From positions 3,289,001 through 3,353,000 of the forward strand of contig NZ_CP107913.1 of the NCBI RefSeq assembly GCF_036014115.1: a DNA stretch of 64,000 bases, written 5' to 3'. This stretch comes from Streptomyces sp. NBC_00448 (GTDB taxonomy: Bacteria > Actinomycetota > Actinomycetes > Streptomycetales > Streptomycetaceae). The notes beneath the pieces were generated by a model. The model ran no database searches. It worked only from the letters and a program-made list of their open reading frames with translations, and was not told the origin of the DNA. Both the position numbers and the translations under genes were made by a program. Shown here in pieces: positions 26,688 through 35,391 of this stretch (positions within the stretch are counted from its first letter, which is position 1; each line of letters begins with the position of its first letter).

Positions 26688-28187
26688 TTACTGCTCGTCC
26701 TCCCCCTGGGCGAGAACGTGTGCCAGCGCGCGCTCGATCCCGGAGGCGCCGGACAGGCCCTGCATCGGGTCCTGCTGGCGGACGTCGATCACATGGCCGG
26801 TGAGGGTGGAGAGCAGGACGTCGAGCGAGGTGCGGGCGACCGCCTCCGAGGAGAGCAGCGAGCCGGCCGGCTCCTGGCCGAACGCCTTGGTGCGCATCGG
26901 CGTCGCGGTGCGCTCGGGGTTGACGCAGTTGACCCGGATGCCGTCGCCGGCCCACTCGTCGGCGAGCGCCTGGGTGAGGTTCACCATCGCGGCCTTGGTC
27001 GACGAGTACAGGCTGTACTCGGCCCGTCCCCGGGTGTAGCTGCTGGAGGTGTAGAGCAGCAGCTGGCCGCGGGTCTCGGCGAGGTACTTGTGGGAGGCGC
27101 GGGCGATCTGCACCGGGGCGAGGTAGTTGACCCGCAGCGCCTCTTCGATGGTCGCGTTGTCGGTCTCGGCGAGCTTGCCGATCCGCAGCACGCCCGCGGT
27201 GTTCACCACGTAGTCGACCCGGCCGGTCTCCGCGTAGGCCCGCGACAGCGCGTCGTCGACGTGCTCGGGGTCCTCGACGTGGGTGCCGGTGGTCGAGCGG
27301 CCCAGCGCGAAGACCTTCGCGCCGTATCCCTCGGCCATCGCCGCGATGTCGGCGCCGATGCCGTAGGAGCCGCCGAAGACCACCAGGGTCTTGTCGGCGA
27401 GCAGCTCGCGGTACGCCGCCTCGTCGGACTGGCCGGGGGCCGCGGTGGAGGCGAGCTGGAAGAGCTTGTCGGCGATGAAGACGTCCACCGGGGTGGTCAC
27501 CTTCATGTTGTGCTCGTCGCCGGGGACCACGTAGATCGGCACGTCGGGCAGGTACTTCAGCACCACCGAACAGTCGTCGGTGGCCTGGAAGTTGGGGTCG
27601 CCGCCGGCGACCTCGTAGGCCCGGCGGATGGTGGACAGCCGGAACGCCTGCGGGGTCTGGCCGCGGCGCAGCCGGGAGCGGTCCGGCACCTCGGTGATGA
27701 ACTCGCCGTCGCCGCCGTGGGTGCGGGTGACGATGATGGTGTCCGCGGACGGGATCGCCACGTCCACCGCTTCGTACCGCTCCAGCGCGGCCACGCAGTC
27801 GGCGATCACGCGCTGCGAGATCAGCGGGCGCACGGCGTCGTGGAAGAGCACGTTGCGGTCCTGGCCGGGCTCGAGCTCCTCGCTCAGCGCGGCGATGGCC
27901 CGCTCGGTGGTCTCGTTGCGCGTCGTGCCGCCCTCGATCACCCGGCTGACCTTCTTCAGACCGGCCTTCGTGACGATCTTCTCGACGTCCGGGACATAGC
28001 CCGGCGCCATCAGCACGATGATGTCGTCGATCGCGTCCGCCTGCTCGAAGATGGCGAGCGTGTGCTCGATCACCGCTTTACCGGCGATCTTCAGCAGCTG
28101 CTTGGGAATCGACAGGCCGACCCGCTGCCCCGTGCCACCGGCAAGGATGACAGCGGTGGTACGGGAGTGGGCAAGGTGCAGGGACAC
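26688..28187 (-). CDS. Fused cytidylyltransferase (IspD/TarI-like) and SDR dehydrogenase, probable CDP-ribitol synthase
   Basis: The 499-residue product joins two enzymes. Residues about 10-240 are an IspD/TarI cytidylyltransferase: AVILAGGTGQRVGLSIPKQL, NVLFHDAVRPLIS, and TPQAFRLSTI. Residues about 262-490 are a short-chain dehydrogenase: VVFGGSYGIGAD (cofactor loop), NTAG at 329-332 and Y394-x3-K398. The same order is known in the Haemophilus capsule proteins Acs1/Bcs1, which reduce ribulose 5-phosphate to ribitol 5-phosphate and make CDP-ribitol. A role in the methylerythritol pathway is less likely given the fusion and location. The start is the GTG at 28187 after AGGTAGGT. It lies 136 bp after obgE and before the polyol-phosphotransferase gene. 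Confidence 0.85.
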   Translation of the reverse strand: MSLHLAHSRTTAVILAGGTGQRVGLSIPKQLLKIAGKAVIEHTLAIFEQADAIDDIIVLMAPGYVPDVEKIVTKAGLKKVSRVIEGGTTRNETTERAIAALSEELEPGQDRNVLFHDAVRPLISQRVIADCVAALERYEAVDVAIPSADTIIVTRTHGGDGEFITEVPDRSRLRRGQTPQAFRLSTIRRAYEVAGGDPNFQATDDCSVVLKYLPDVPIYVVPGDEHNMKVTTPVDVFIADKLFQLASTAAPGQSDEAAYRELLADKTLVVFGGSYGIGADIAAMAEGYGAKVFALGRSTTGTHVEDPEHVDDALSRAYAETGRVDYVVNTAGVLRIGKLAETDNATIEEALRVNYLAPVQIARASHKYLAETRGQLLLYTSSSYTRGRAEYSLYSSTKAAMVNLTQALADEWAGDGIRVNCVNPERTATPMRTKAFGQEPAGSLLSSEAVARTSLDVLLSTLTGHVIDVRQQDPMQGLSGASGIERALAHVLAQGEDEQ

Positions 28188-28323
28188 GTGAGACCTACCT
28201 AGCGGCAACAAGAGATACGGGGATCGTCTCACCCCCGGTAACCGTCTCGCAAGGCGGGGTTCACCGAGGCGCCCCTCACCGCAAGGTCCTTCGACCACGG
28301 GGAGGGGCGGCCAGGAGGTCCGG

Positions 28324-29766
28324 TCACCCTCCGAACGGATGGAACTCGTCGTAGGCGTCGGCGGCCTCGTCGTGCTCGGCCTGCCGGTCGCGACGCCGGC
28401 TCGCCGCGGGCCGCGGCGTGTCGAAACGGTGGTCCTCACCGCGCCGCCCCAGCATCTCCGCACCGGCCGCCAGCGACGGCTCCCAGTCGAAGACCACCGC
28501 GTCGTCCTCCGGCCCGATCGCGACGCCGTCGCCCGCCTTCGCCCCCGCCTTGACCAGCTCGTCCTCGACACCGAGCCGGTTGAGCCGGTCCGCGAGGTAG
28601 CCGACCGCCTCGTCGTTGGTGAAGTCCGTCTGCCGCACCCAGCGTTCGGGCTTCTCGCCGCGCACCCGGTACAGCTCGCCGTCGTAGGTGACGGTGAACC
28701 CGGCGTCGTCGACGGCCTGCGGCCGGATCACCACGCGGGTGGACTCCTCGGCCGGGCGCGCCGCCCGCGTCTCCGCCACGATCCCGGCCAGCGCGAACGA
28801 CAGTTCCCTGAGCCCGGCGTGCGAGACCGCGGACACCTCGAAGACGCGGTAGCCGCGCGCCTCCAGGTCCGGCTTGATCATCTCCGCCAGGTCCTGCCCG
28901 TCGGGCACGTCGATCTTGTTGAGCACGACCAGCCGCGGCCGGTCCTCCAGCCCGCCGCCGTACGCCCGCAGCTCCGCCTCGATGACGTCGAGATCGGTCA
29001 CCGGGTCGCGGTCGGACTCCAGGGTCGCGGTGTCCAGCACGTGCACCAGCACCGAGCAGCGCTCGACGTGCCGCAGGAACTCCAGACCCAGCCCGCGGCC
29101 CTGGCTCGCGCCGGGGATCAGCCCGGGCACGTCGGCGATCGTGTAGACCGTCGAGCCGGCGTTGACCACTCCGAGGTTCGGCACCAGCGTGGTGAACGGG
29201 TAGTCCGCGATCTTCGGCTTCGCCGCCGAGAGCACCGAGATCAGCGAGGACTTCCCCGCGCTCGGGTAGCCGACCAGCGCCACGTCGGCGACGGTCTTCA
29301 GCTCCAGCACGATGTCCCGGGCCTGCCCGGGCACCCCGAGCAGCGCGAAGCCGGGCGCCTTGCGCCGGGTCGAGGCGAGCGCCGCGTTGCCGAGGCCGCC
29401 GCGGCCGCCCTGCCCGGCGACGTAGGTGGTGCCCTGGCCGACCAGGTCGGCCAGCACGTTTCCGTCCCGGTCCTGCACGACGGTGCCGTCCGGCACCGGC
29501 AGCACCAGGTCGCTGCCGTCCTTGCCGGAGCGGTTGCCGCCCTCGCCCGGCTTGCCGTTGGTCGCCTTGCGGTGCGGGCTGTGGTGGTAGTCGAGCAGGG
29601 TGGTCACGTCCTGGTCGACGACGAGGATCACGTCCCCGCCCCGCCCGCCGTTGCCGCCGTCCGGCCCGCCGAGCGGCTTGAACTTCTCCCGGTGCACGGA
29701 GGCGCAGCCGTGGCCCCCGTTACCCGCGGCGACATGCAGTTCGACGCGGTCCACGAAGGTGGTCAT
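28324..29766 (-). CDS. obgE: Obg GTPase (ObgE/CgtA)
   Basis: Essential ribosome-associated GTPase; in Streptomyces, obg has been linked to the onset of differentiation. The 480-residue product has the Gly-rich Obg fold (residues 1-158, [14 protein letters not shown]), the G domain with P-loop GYPSAGKSS and switch DVPGLIPGA, the NKID guanine site, and a C-terminal OCT domain followed by a charged tail. The start is the ATG at 29766 with GGAGGAAG upstream; the frame is open to 29799. It follows rpmA with a hairpin between. Confidence 0.97.
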   Translation of the reverse strand: MTTFVDRVELHVAAGNGGHGCASVHREKFKPLGGPDGGNGGRGGDVILVVDQDVTTLLDYHHSPHRKATNGKPGEGGNRSGKDGSDLVLPVPDGTVVQDRDGNVLADLVGQGTTYVAGQGGRGGLGNAALASTRRKAPGFALLGVPGQARDIVLELKTVADVALVGYPSAGKSSLISVLSAAKPKIADYPFTTLVPNLGVVNAGSTVYTIADVPGLIPGASQGRGLGLEFLRHVERCSVLVHVLDTATLESDRDPVTDLDVIEAELRAYGGGLEDRPRLVVLNKIDVPDGQDLAEMIKPDLEARGYRVFEVSAVSHAGLRELSFALAGIVAETRAARPAEESTRVVIRPQAVDDAGFTVTYDGELYRVRGEKPERWVRQTDFTNDEAVGYLADRLNRLGVEDELVKAGAKAGDGVAIGPEDDAVVFDWEPSLAAGAEMLGRRGEDHRFDTPRPAASRRRDRQAEHDEAADAYDEFHPFGG

Positions 29767-29832
29767 GGGTGCTTCCTCCAGAACGTACGGGTTTCCCACG
29801 GTTCTTACGGTCCTACTGGCCTTGTAACACGC

Positions 29833-29879
29833 CGAGGGCGGCCCCGCTTCCCGGAGTCCGGGAAACGGGTCCGCCCTCG
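29833..29879 (-). terminator. Hairpin between rpmA and obgE
   Basis: CGAGGGCGG and CCGCTTCCCGG on the left pair with CCGGGAA-CGG and CCGCCCTCG on the right, with small bulges and a 3-nt loop. It lies 20 bp after the rpmA stop and may reduce read-through from the ribosomal genes into obgE, or stabilise the rplU-rpmA message. Confidence 0.6.
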
Positions 29880-29898
29880 AAAGTTCTTACGGCTCGCC

Positions 29899-30153
29899 TC
29901 AGGCGGCCGGAACGATGTTCACCACGCGGCGACCGCGCTTCACGCCGAACTCGACCGCACCGGCGGACAGCGCGAACAGCGTGTCGTCCTTGCCGATGCC
30001 GACGCCGGAGCCGGGGTGGAAGTGGGTACCACGCTGGCGGATGATGATCTCACCGGCGTTGACGACCTGGCCGCCGAAGCGCTTCACACCGAGCCGCTGA
30101 GCGTTGGAGTCGCGACCGTTCCGGGTGGACGATGCGCCCTTCTTGTGTGCCAT
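29899..30153 (-). CDS. rpmA: 50S ribosomal protein L27
   Basis: The 84-residue product, [20 protein letters not shown] and onward with [16 protein letters not shown] and [14 protein letters not shown], is a clear bL27, located near the peptidyl-transferase centre. It has no cleavable N-terminal extension of the Firmicutes kind. It lies 14 bp after rplU and before obgE, the standard actinobacterial order. Confidence 0.98.
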   Translation of the reverse strand: MAHKKGASSTRNGRDSNAQRLGVKRFGGQVVNAGEIIIRQRGTHFHPGSGVGIGKDDTLFALSAGAVEFGVKRGRRVVNIVPAA

Positions 30154-30167
30154 CTCTCCTCAGTCCC

Positions 30168-30491
30168 TTACTTCGCAGCCGCGGCGGGGATGCCAGTGAT
30201 CTTCAGCGCCGTGTAGTGCTGGCGGTGACCCTGGCGACGGCGGTAACCGGTCTTGTTCTTGTAGCGCAGGATGTCGATCTTCTGGCCCTTGTGGTGGTCC
30301 ACGATCTCGGCCTCGACCTTGATCCCGGCGAGCACCCACGGGTCGCTGGTGACGGCTTCGCCATCGACGACGAGCAGCGTCGAGAGCTCGACCGCGTCGC
30401 CGACCTTGCCGGTGGGAATCCTGTCAACCTCGACGATGTCACCGACGGCCACCTTGTGCTGGCGGCCACCACTACGCACGATCGCGTACAC
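30168..30491 (-). CDS. rplU: 50S ribosomal protein L21
   Basis: The 107-residue product [20 protein letters not shown], ending [19 protein letters not shown], is bL21, which binds 23S rRNA. I place the start at the GTG at 30491, since the family begins M(Y)AIV; the frame is open to 30539 but those residues ([15 protein letters not shown]) have no counterpart in L21. It is the first gene of rplU-rpmA. Confidence 0.96.
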   Translation of the reverse strand: MYAIVRSGGRQHKVAVGDIVEVDRIPTGKVGDAVELSTLLVVDGEAVTSDPWVLAGIKVEAEIVDHHKGQKIDILRYKNKTGYRRRQGHRQHYTALKITGIPAAAAK

Positions 30492-30856
30492 GCGGAACTC
30501 ACTCTCTCGCTCGATTCGAAAACCCCTGATGCCAGCCACTCCCTTACTGCCGCGGAGGGGCCTCTCCCGGGAAGCCCGGGAGGAATGTGCTCAGGCGAAG
30601 GCGCAGAAACGCCGAAGGTCAAGGCTACGGACCGCGTCCACCCGGGTCAAATCCGGCCAGGGTGCATGGTCCTGAGAGTTCCCGGACCACGTGTCGGCGG
30701 GTGGCTGAGCGCGCAGTTCCCCGCACCCCTGGATTCGTGCTGCTCTTCCGCGGAAGAACGGCAACCCCCAAGAGGCGCGGGGAACTGCGCGGCAAACCAC
30801 CGCGAACCGCAAGGTCCCGTACGGCGCCGACGGGGCACCCCGGAGGGTCCGCCTGG
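30492..30856. other. Intergenic region between the RNase E/G gene and rplU
   Basis: This 365-bp spacer contains a large inverted repeat (30710-30791) and should hold the rplU promoter on the minus strand. I cannot single out promoter boxes with confidence. No coding frame is credible. Confidence 0.6.
30710..30791. repeat. Long inverted repeat, dispersed Streptomyces intergenic type
   Basis: CGCGCAGTTCCCCGC (30710-30724) is perfectly complementary to 30777-30791, giving a 15-bp stem. Inside is a second palindrome, TCTTCCGCGGAAGA. The same GCGCAGTTCC core appears beside the hairpin repeat at 6909. It probably acts as terminator for the RNase E/G gene or is an inert repeat. Confidence 0.75.
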
Positions 30857-33800
30857 CTACTCCGCGGGAGAACTCGCCTTCTTCGTCGCGGCCTTCTTCG
30901 TCGTCGTCTTCTTGGCCGCCGTCTTCTTCGTCGCGGCCTTCTTCGCCGTCTTCTTGGCCGCCGCCTTCTTCGCCGGGGCCTTGCGGGCCGCCCGCTTCTT
31001 GGGCTCGGCCTCGGCCGACGGCTCACCGTCAGCCTGCTCGGCCTGCTCGGGCGCAGCCTCCGCAGGGGCGGCCTCGGCGGACGGTACGACCACCACCGCC
31101 GCTTCCTCCGCTGCCGCGGCCGGCGCCCCCGCGGGCGCGGTCGCCTTACGGGTGGCGCGACGCCGCGCACGGGCCGGCGGCTCGGTCGAGACGGCCGGCT
31201 CCGGCTCGGGCTCGGGCGTGGCCGCCGCGGGCTCCGCGCTGACCACGACCACCGCGGCCTCCTCGGCGGCGGGCGGCGCCCCGGCCGGGGCGGTCGCCTT
31301 GCGGGTGGCGCGACGGCGCGTACGGGCCGGCGGCTCGGTCGAGACGGCCGGCTCCGGCTCGGCCTCGGCCGGCTCGACCTCGGGCTCGCTGACCGGGACG
31401 ACCACGACGGCAGGCTCCGGCTCGTGGTCCGCTGCGGCGGGAGCGCCCGCGGGCGCCGTGGCCTTGCGGGCGCCGCGGCGCCGGCCGCGGCCACGGGAGC
31501 CGTTCGCGGCGGCCTCCGCCTCCGCGGCGCTGCCGAACCACTCCTCCTCGGGGTCGCCGACCGCCGGCACCAGGTCCGACTCGCCGACCTCGATCGGCTC
31601 CAGCTCCGGCAGTTCGGCCTCGTCGCCCTGCGCCTGCTCGGCCTCCACGGCCGTCTCGTGCTCGTGGTCGTGCTCGCCCACGCCGGCGCCACCACGGCGC
31701 CGCTTGCGCTTGCCGCCGCCACCGGTGGTGGTCGCCTGGTCCATGTGGACGATGACGCCCCGCCCGTTGCAGTGCACGCACGTCTCGGAGAAGGACTCCA
31801 ACAGCCCCTGGCCGACCCGCTTGCGGGTCATCTGCACCAGGCCGAGCGAGGTGACCTCGGCCACCTGGTGCTTGGTCCGGTCCCGGCCCAGGCACTCCAG
31901 CAGCCGGCGCATCACCAGGTCGCGGTTGGACTCCAGCACCATGTCGATGAAGTCGACCACCACGATCCCGCCGAGGTCGCGCAGCCGCAGCTGGCGGACG
32001 ATCTCCTCGGCCGCCTCCAGGTTGTTGCGGGTGACGGTCTCCTCCAGGTTGCCGCCCTGCCCGGTGAACTTGCCGGTGTTGACGTCGACCACGACCATCG
32101 CCTCGGTCTTGTCGATCACCAGCGAACCGCCGGACGGCAGCCACACCTTGCGATCCAGCGCCTTCAACAGCTGCTCGTCGATCCGGAAGTTGGCGAAGAC
32201 GTCGACCTCCGACGTCCAGCGCGACAGCCGGTCGACCAGGTCGGGCGCGACGTGCGAGACGTACTCGTGCACGGTGGACCACGCCTCGTCACCGCTGACG
32301 ATGACCTTGGAGAAGTCCTCGTTGAAGATGTCGCGGACCACCCGCACCGTCATGTCCGGCTCGCCGTACAGCAGCGTGGGCGCGTTGCCGCTCTTGGACT
32401 TGCGCTTGATGTCCTCCCACTGCGACTGGAGCCGCTCCACGTCGCGGCGCAGCTCGTCCTCGCTGGCGCCCTCGGCGGCGGTGCGCACGATGACGCCCGC
32501 GTCCTCGGGGACGACCTTCTTCAGGATGGACTTCAGCCGGGCCCGCTCGGTGTCGGGCAGCTTGCGGCTGATGCCGGTCATCGAGCCCTCGGGCACGTAG
32601 ACCAGGTAGCGGCCGGGCAGCGAGACCTGGCTGGTCAGGCGGGCGCCCTTGTGACCGATCGGGTCCTTGGTGACCTGCACGAGCACCGGCTGGCCGGACT
32701 TGAGCGCGGACTCGATCCGGCGCGGGCCGCCGGACATGCCCAGCGCCTCGAAGTTGACCTCGCCCGCGTACAGCACGGCGTTGCGGCCCTTGCCGATGTC
32801 GACGAAGGCGGCCTCCATCGACGGCAGCACGTTCTGCACCTTGCCGAGGTACACGTTGCCGACGTAGGAGGTCGACTGCTCCTTGTTGACGTAGTGCTCG
32901 ACGAGGACGTTGTCCTCCAGCACGCCGATCTGGGTGCGGTCGCCGTTCTGCCGGACCACCATGACGCGCTCGACGGCCTCGCGGCGCGCCAGGAACTCGG
33001 CCTCGGTGATGATCGGCACGCGGCGGCGGCCCTGCTCGCGGCCTTCGCGGCGGCGCTGCTTCTTCGCCTCCAGGCGGGTGGAGCCCTTGATGGACTGCAC
33101 CTCGTCGGAACCGGTGCCGCCCTCGTAACGGGAGCGCGGCTCGCGGACCTTGACGACGGTGCGCTCCGGGTCGTCGGTGCCGGTGGCGGCCGCGTGGTCG
33201 TCGCCGCCGTCCGAGCCGCGGCGGCGACGGCGGCGCCGGCGGCGGCTGGAGGAGGAGCCGCCCTGGGCGTCGTCGTGGTCGTCGTCGTGCGCGGCGTCGT
33301 TGTCGTCCTCGTCGTGGCCCTCGGCCGACTCGTCGGACTCGTCGTCGGAGCCGTTGTCGTCGTGGTCCTGGTCGCCGGACTCACCGCGGCGACGGCGACG
33401 GCCACCGCGGCGGCGACGCCGGGACGGGCGGTCGTCGCCGTCCTGGTCGGCGTCGGAGCCGTCGGCGCCCTCGGCGCCGTCGTGGTCGTCGTGCTCGTCC
33501 GCCTCGTCCTGGTCGGCGGCGGCGCCCGCCGGCGCGGACTCGGCCTCCTGCTCGTCGGCCGCGGCGGGCGACTGCTCGGGGGCGGTGCCGCGGCGACGGC
33601 GACGGCGGCGCGGGGTGCGGTCGTCGTCGGCCTCGGTGTCGGCCTCCGCGCTCTCGTCGGCGGTCGCGGCGGGCTCGGCGGCAGCGGCGGGTGCGGCCTC
33701 CGCGGGGGCGCCGGCCTCGGGGGCCTGGAACACCGGCGGCTGGAAGACCGCGACGGCCGGGCGGGTGGCGCGGCGGCGGCCGCGGGTGGGCGCCTCCTCG

Positions 33801-35167
33801 GCGGGCTCGGGGGCGGCGTCGGCCGCGGGCGCGCCGCTGGTCTCGGCGGTCTCGGTGCGCACGTCGATCGTGATGGACTCGACGGGAATCCCGAAGGCCG
33901 CGGCGAGGGCGTCGGCGGCCTCGGCGGTCGCGTCGGCGACGGTCTCGCCGTAGCCGCGGATCTCGTAGGCGTCGTCGATCTCGACGCCCCAGCCGTCGCC
34001 GTCGCGCAGCGCCCGGCCGGTGTACGGGTGGTGGCCGGTGGCGTCCTCGCGGGGCGCGAGCGCGCCGGGCTTCAGCCGCCGCAGGCCGTCGCCGGCGGAG
34101 AAGGTCGGTACGGCGGCGCCCTTGCGGCCGCGGCGGCGGGAACGGCCGCCGCTCTGCTGCTCGTCGGCGGCCGGTGCGGGTGCCTGTGCGGCAGCCGGTG
34201 CGGGCGCCTGCTCCGGGGCGGGCTCGGGGGCCGGCGCGGGAGCGGCGGAGCCGCGGGTGGCCCGGCGGCGGGTGCGCGCGGGGGCGGCGGGGGCCTCCGC
34301 TGCGGGGGCGGTGGCGGGGGCCTCCGCTGCGGGGGCCGCGGGGGCGGCCGGGGTCTCGGCCTCCTCGGCCGGGGCCGGGCTACCCGCGGGCGCGGTCGCC
34401 TTGCGGGTGGCGCGGCGGCGCGGGCGAGAGGGCGCCGCGCTCTCGTCGGCGGCAGGCGCGCTCTCCTCCGCGGCGGCGGGGGTGGCGGCGGCCGGGGCGG
34501 TCACCGTCTCGGCGGCCGGGGTCTCCTCGGCAGCGGCAGGCGCACCCGCCGGAGCGGTCGCCTTACGCGTGGCACGACGACGCGGACGCGCCGGAGCGGC
34601 CTCCGCATCACCCTCGGCCGCAGGCTTGTCCTCCACGGGAGCGGCCTCCGCGGCCGGGGTCTCCTCGGCAGCGGCAGGCGCACCCGCCGGAGCGGTCGCC
34701 TTACGCGTGGCACGACGACGCGGACGCGCCGGAGCGGCCTCCGCATCACCCTCGACGGCGGGCTTGCTCTCCACGGGAGCGGCCTCGGCAGCCGGGGTCT
34801 CCTCGGCAGCGGCAGGCGCACCCGCCGGAGCGGTCGCCTTACGCGTGGCACGACGACGCGGACGCGCCGGAGCGGCCTCCGCATCACCCTCGGCAGCGGG
34901 CTTGCTCTCCGCGGCCGGGGTCTCCTCGGCCGGGGCCGGGGCCGCGGCGGCGGACTTGCGGGTGGCGCGGCGGCGGGGTGCGGCCGGGGCCGCCTCATCC
35001 GTGCCTGCGGCGCCGGACGTGTCGGTGGCGGTGTCCGCTCCGGGCGGGCCCGCCGGGCGGGACGCGGCGCGACGGCGGCGGCGGGGTGCCGCGCTCTCGT
35101 CGCCCGCGGCGCCGGAGGAAGTGGTGTCCGGGGTGGAACCCGGGGTGGTCTCGTCGTTGTCGGGCAT
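30857..35167 (-). CDS. Ribonuclease E/G family endoribonuclease (RNase ES type)
   Basis: Large RNA-processing enzyme of about 1436 residues. The catalytic core lies in the middle: an S1-like domain with YVGNVYLGKVQNVLPSMEAA, then the metal-binding aspartates D1028 (VVVDVNTGKF) and D1072 (VVVDFIDM), and a zinc-link CVHCNGRG. The N-terminal ~650 residues are repetitive, alternating acidic/Ala-rich segments with basic RRRATRK blocks; three units of 46 residues are almost identical at DNA level (period 138 bp, about 34521-34934). The C-terminus repeats RRRATRKATAPAGAP blocks and ends in a Lys/Ala tail. Such flanks serve as scaffolds for PNPase and RNA in the S. coelicolor homologue. I choose the ATG at 35167 (MPDNDETTPGS, GGGAG upstream); an ATG at 35293 is possible. 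Confidence 0.93.
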   Translation of the reverse strand: MPDNDETTPGSTPDTTSSGAAGDESAAPRRRRRAASRPAGPPGADTATDTSGAAGTDEAAPAAPRRRATRKSAAAAPAPAEETPAAESKPAAEGDAEAAPARPRRRATRKATAPAGAPAAAEETPAAEAAPVESKPAVEGDAEAAPARPRRRATRKATAPAGAPAAAEETPAAEAAPVEDKPAAEGDAEAAPARPRRRATRKATAPAGAPAAAEETPAAETVTAPAAATPAAAEESAPAADESAAPSRPRRRATRKATAPAGSPAPAEEAETPAAPAAPAAEAPATAPAAEAPAAPARTRRRATRGSAAPAPAPEPAPEQAPAPAAAQAPAPAADEQQSGGRSRRRGRKGAAVPTFSAGDGLRRLKPGALAPREDATGHHPYTGRALRDGDGWGVEIDDAYEIRGYGETVADATAEAADALAAAFGIPVESITIDVRTETAETSGAPAADAAPEPAEEAPTRGRRRATRPAVAVFQPPVFQAPEAGAPAEAAPAAAAEPAATADESAEADTEADDDRTPRRRRRRRGTAPEQSPAAADEQEAESAPAGAAADQDEADEHDDHDGAEGADGSDADQDGDDRPSRRRRRGGRRRRRGESGDQDHDDNGSDDESDESAEGHDEDDNDAAHDDDHDDAQGGSSSSRRRRRRRRRGSDGGDDHAAATGTDDPERTVVKVREPRSRYEGGTGSDEVQSIKGSTRLEAKKQRRREGREQGRRRVPIITEAEFLARREAVERVMVVRQNGDRTQIGVLEDNVLVEHYVNKEQSTSYVGNVYLGKVQNVLPSMEAAFVDIGKGRNAVLYAGEVNFEALGMSGGPRRIESALKSGQPVLVQVTKDPIGHKGARLTSQVSLPGRYLVYVPEGSMTGISRKLPDTERARLKSILKKVVPEDAGVIVRTAAEGASEDELRRDVERLQSQWEDIKRKSKSGNAPTLLYGEPDMTVRVVRDIFNEDFSKVIVSGDEAWSTVHEYVSHVAPDLVDRLSRWTSEVDVFANFRIDEQLLKALDRKVWLPSGGSLVIDKTEAMVVVDVNTGKFTGQGGNLEETVTRNNLEAAEEIVRQLRLRDLGGIVVVDFIDMVLESNRDLVMRRLLECLGRDRTKHQVAEVTSLGLVQMTRKRVGQGLLESFSETCVHCNGRGVIVHMDQATTTGGGGKRKRRRGGAGVGEHDHEHETAVEAEQAQGDEAELPELEPIEVGESDLVPAVGDPEEEWFGSAAEAEAAANGSRGRGRRRGARKATAPAGAPAAADHEPEPAVVVVPVSEPEVEPAEAEPEPAVSTEPPARTRRRATRKATAPAGAPPAAEEAAVVVVSAEPAAATPEPEPEPAVSTEPPARARRRATRKATAPAGAPAAAAEEAAVVVVPSAEAAPAEAAPEQAEQADGEPSAEAEPKKRAARKAPAKKAAAKKTAKKAATKKTAAKKTTTKKAATKKASSPAE
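34521..34934. repeat. 138-bp tandem coding repeat, three units
   Basis: The string GTCTCCTCGGCAGCGGCAGG recurs at 34521, 34659 and 34797, so units are spaced 138 bp; a degenerate fourth start is at 34920. Each unit codes 46 residues of the RNase E/G N-terminal arm with an RPRRRATRKATAPAGAP core. Near identity points to recent duplication or gene conversion. Confidence 0.8.
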
Positions 35168-35391
35168 TCGGGCAGTGCTCCCGTCATGCCCCCGGGCGCC
35201 GCGCCTGGAGTTCCGGGGTCGGCGGGCCGCTTGGGTCGCGGTGGCCGTCCTCCGGGGGCGCGGGCGCCGCACGGGGGCTGCTGTCTCGCTCATCGGCCCG
35301 CCCCGGTGGGGGGCCGACGAAAGTCTCGTGTGGTCAGCGTCGCCGGACCCGGGTGGCTCCCTGGTGCGTCGGCAACGCGTCGACGCCGTAC

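Noticed and set aside
34521..34934. CRISPR array or mobile repeat
   Set aside because: Units are contiguous, in frame and coding, with no spacers; they are protein repeats of RNase E/G.
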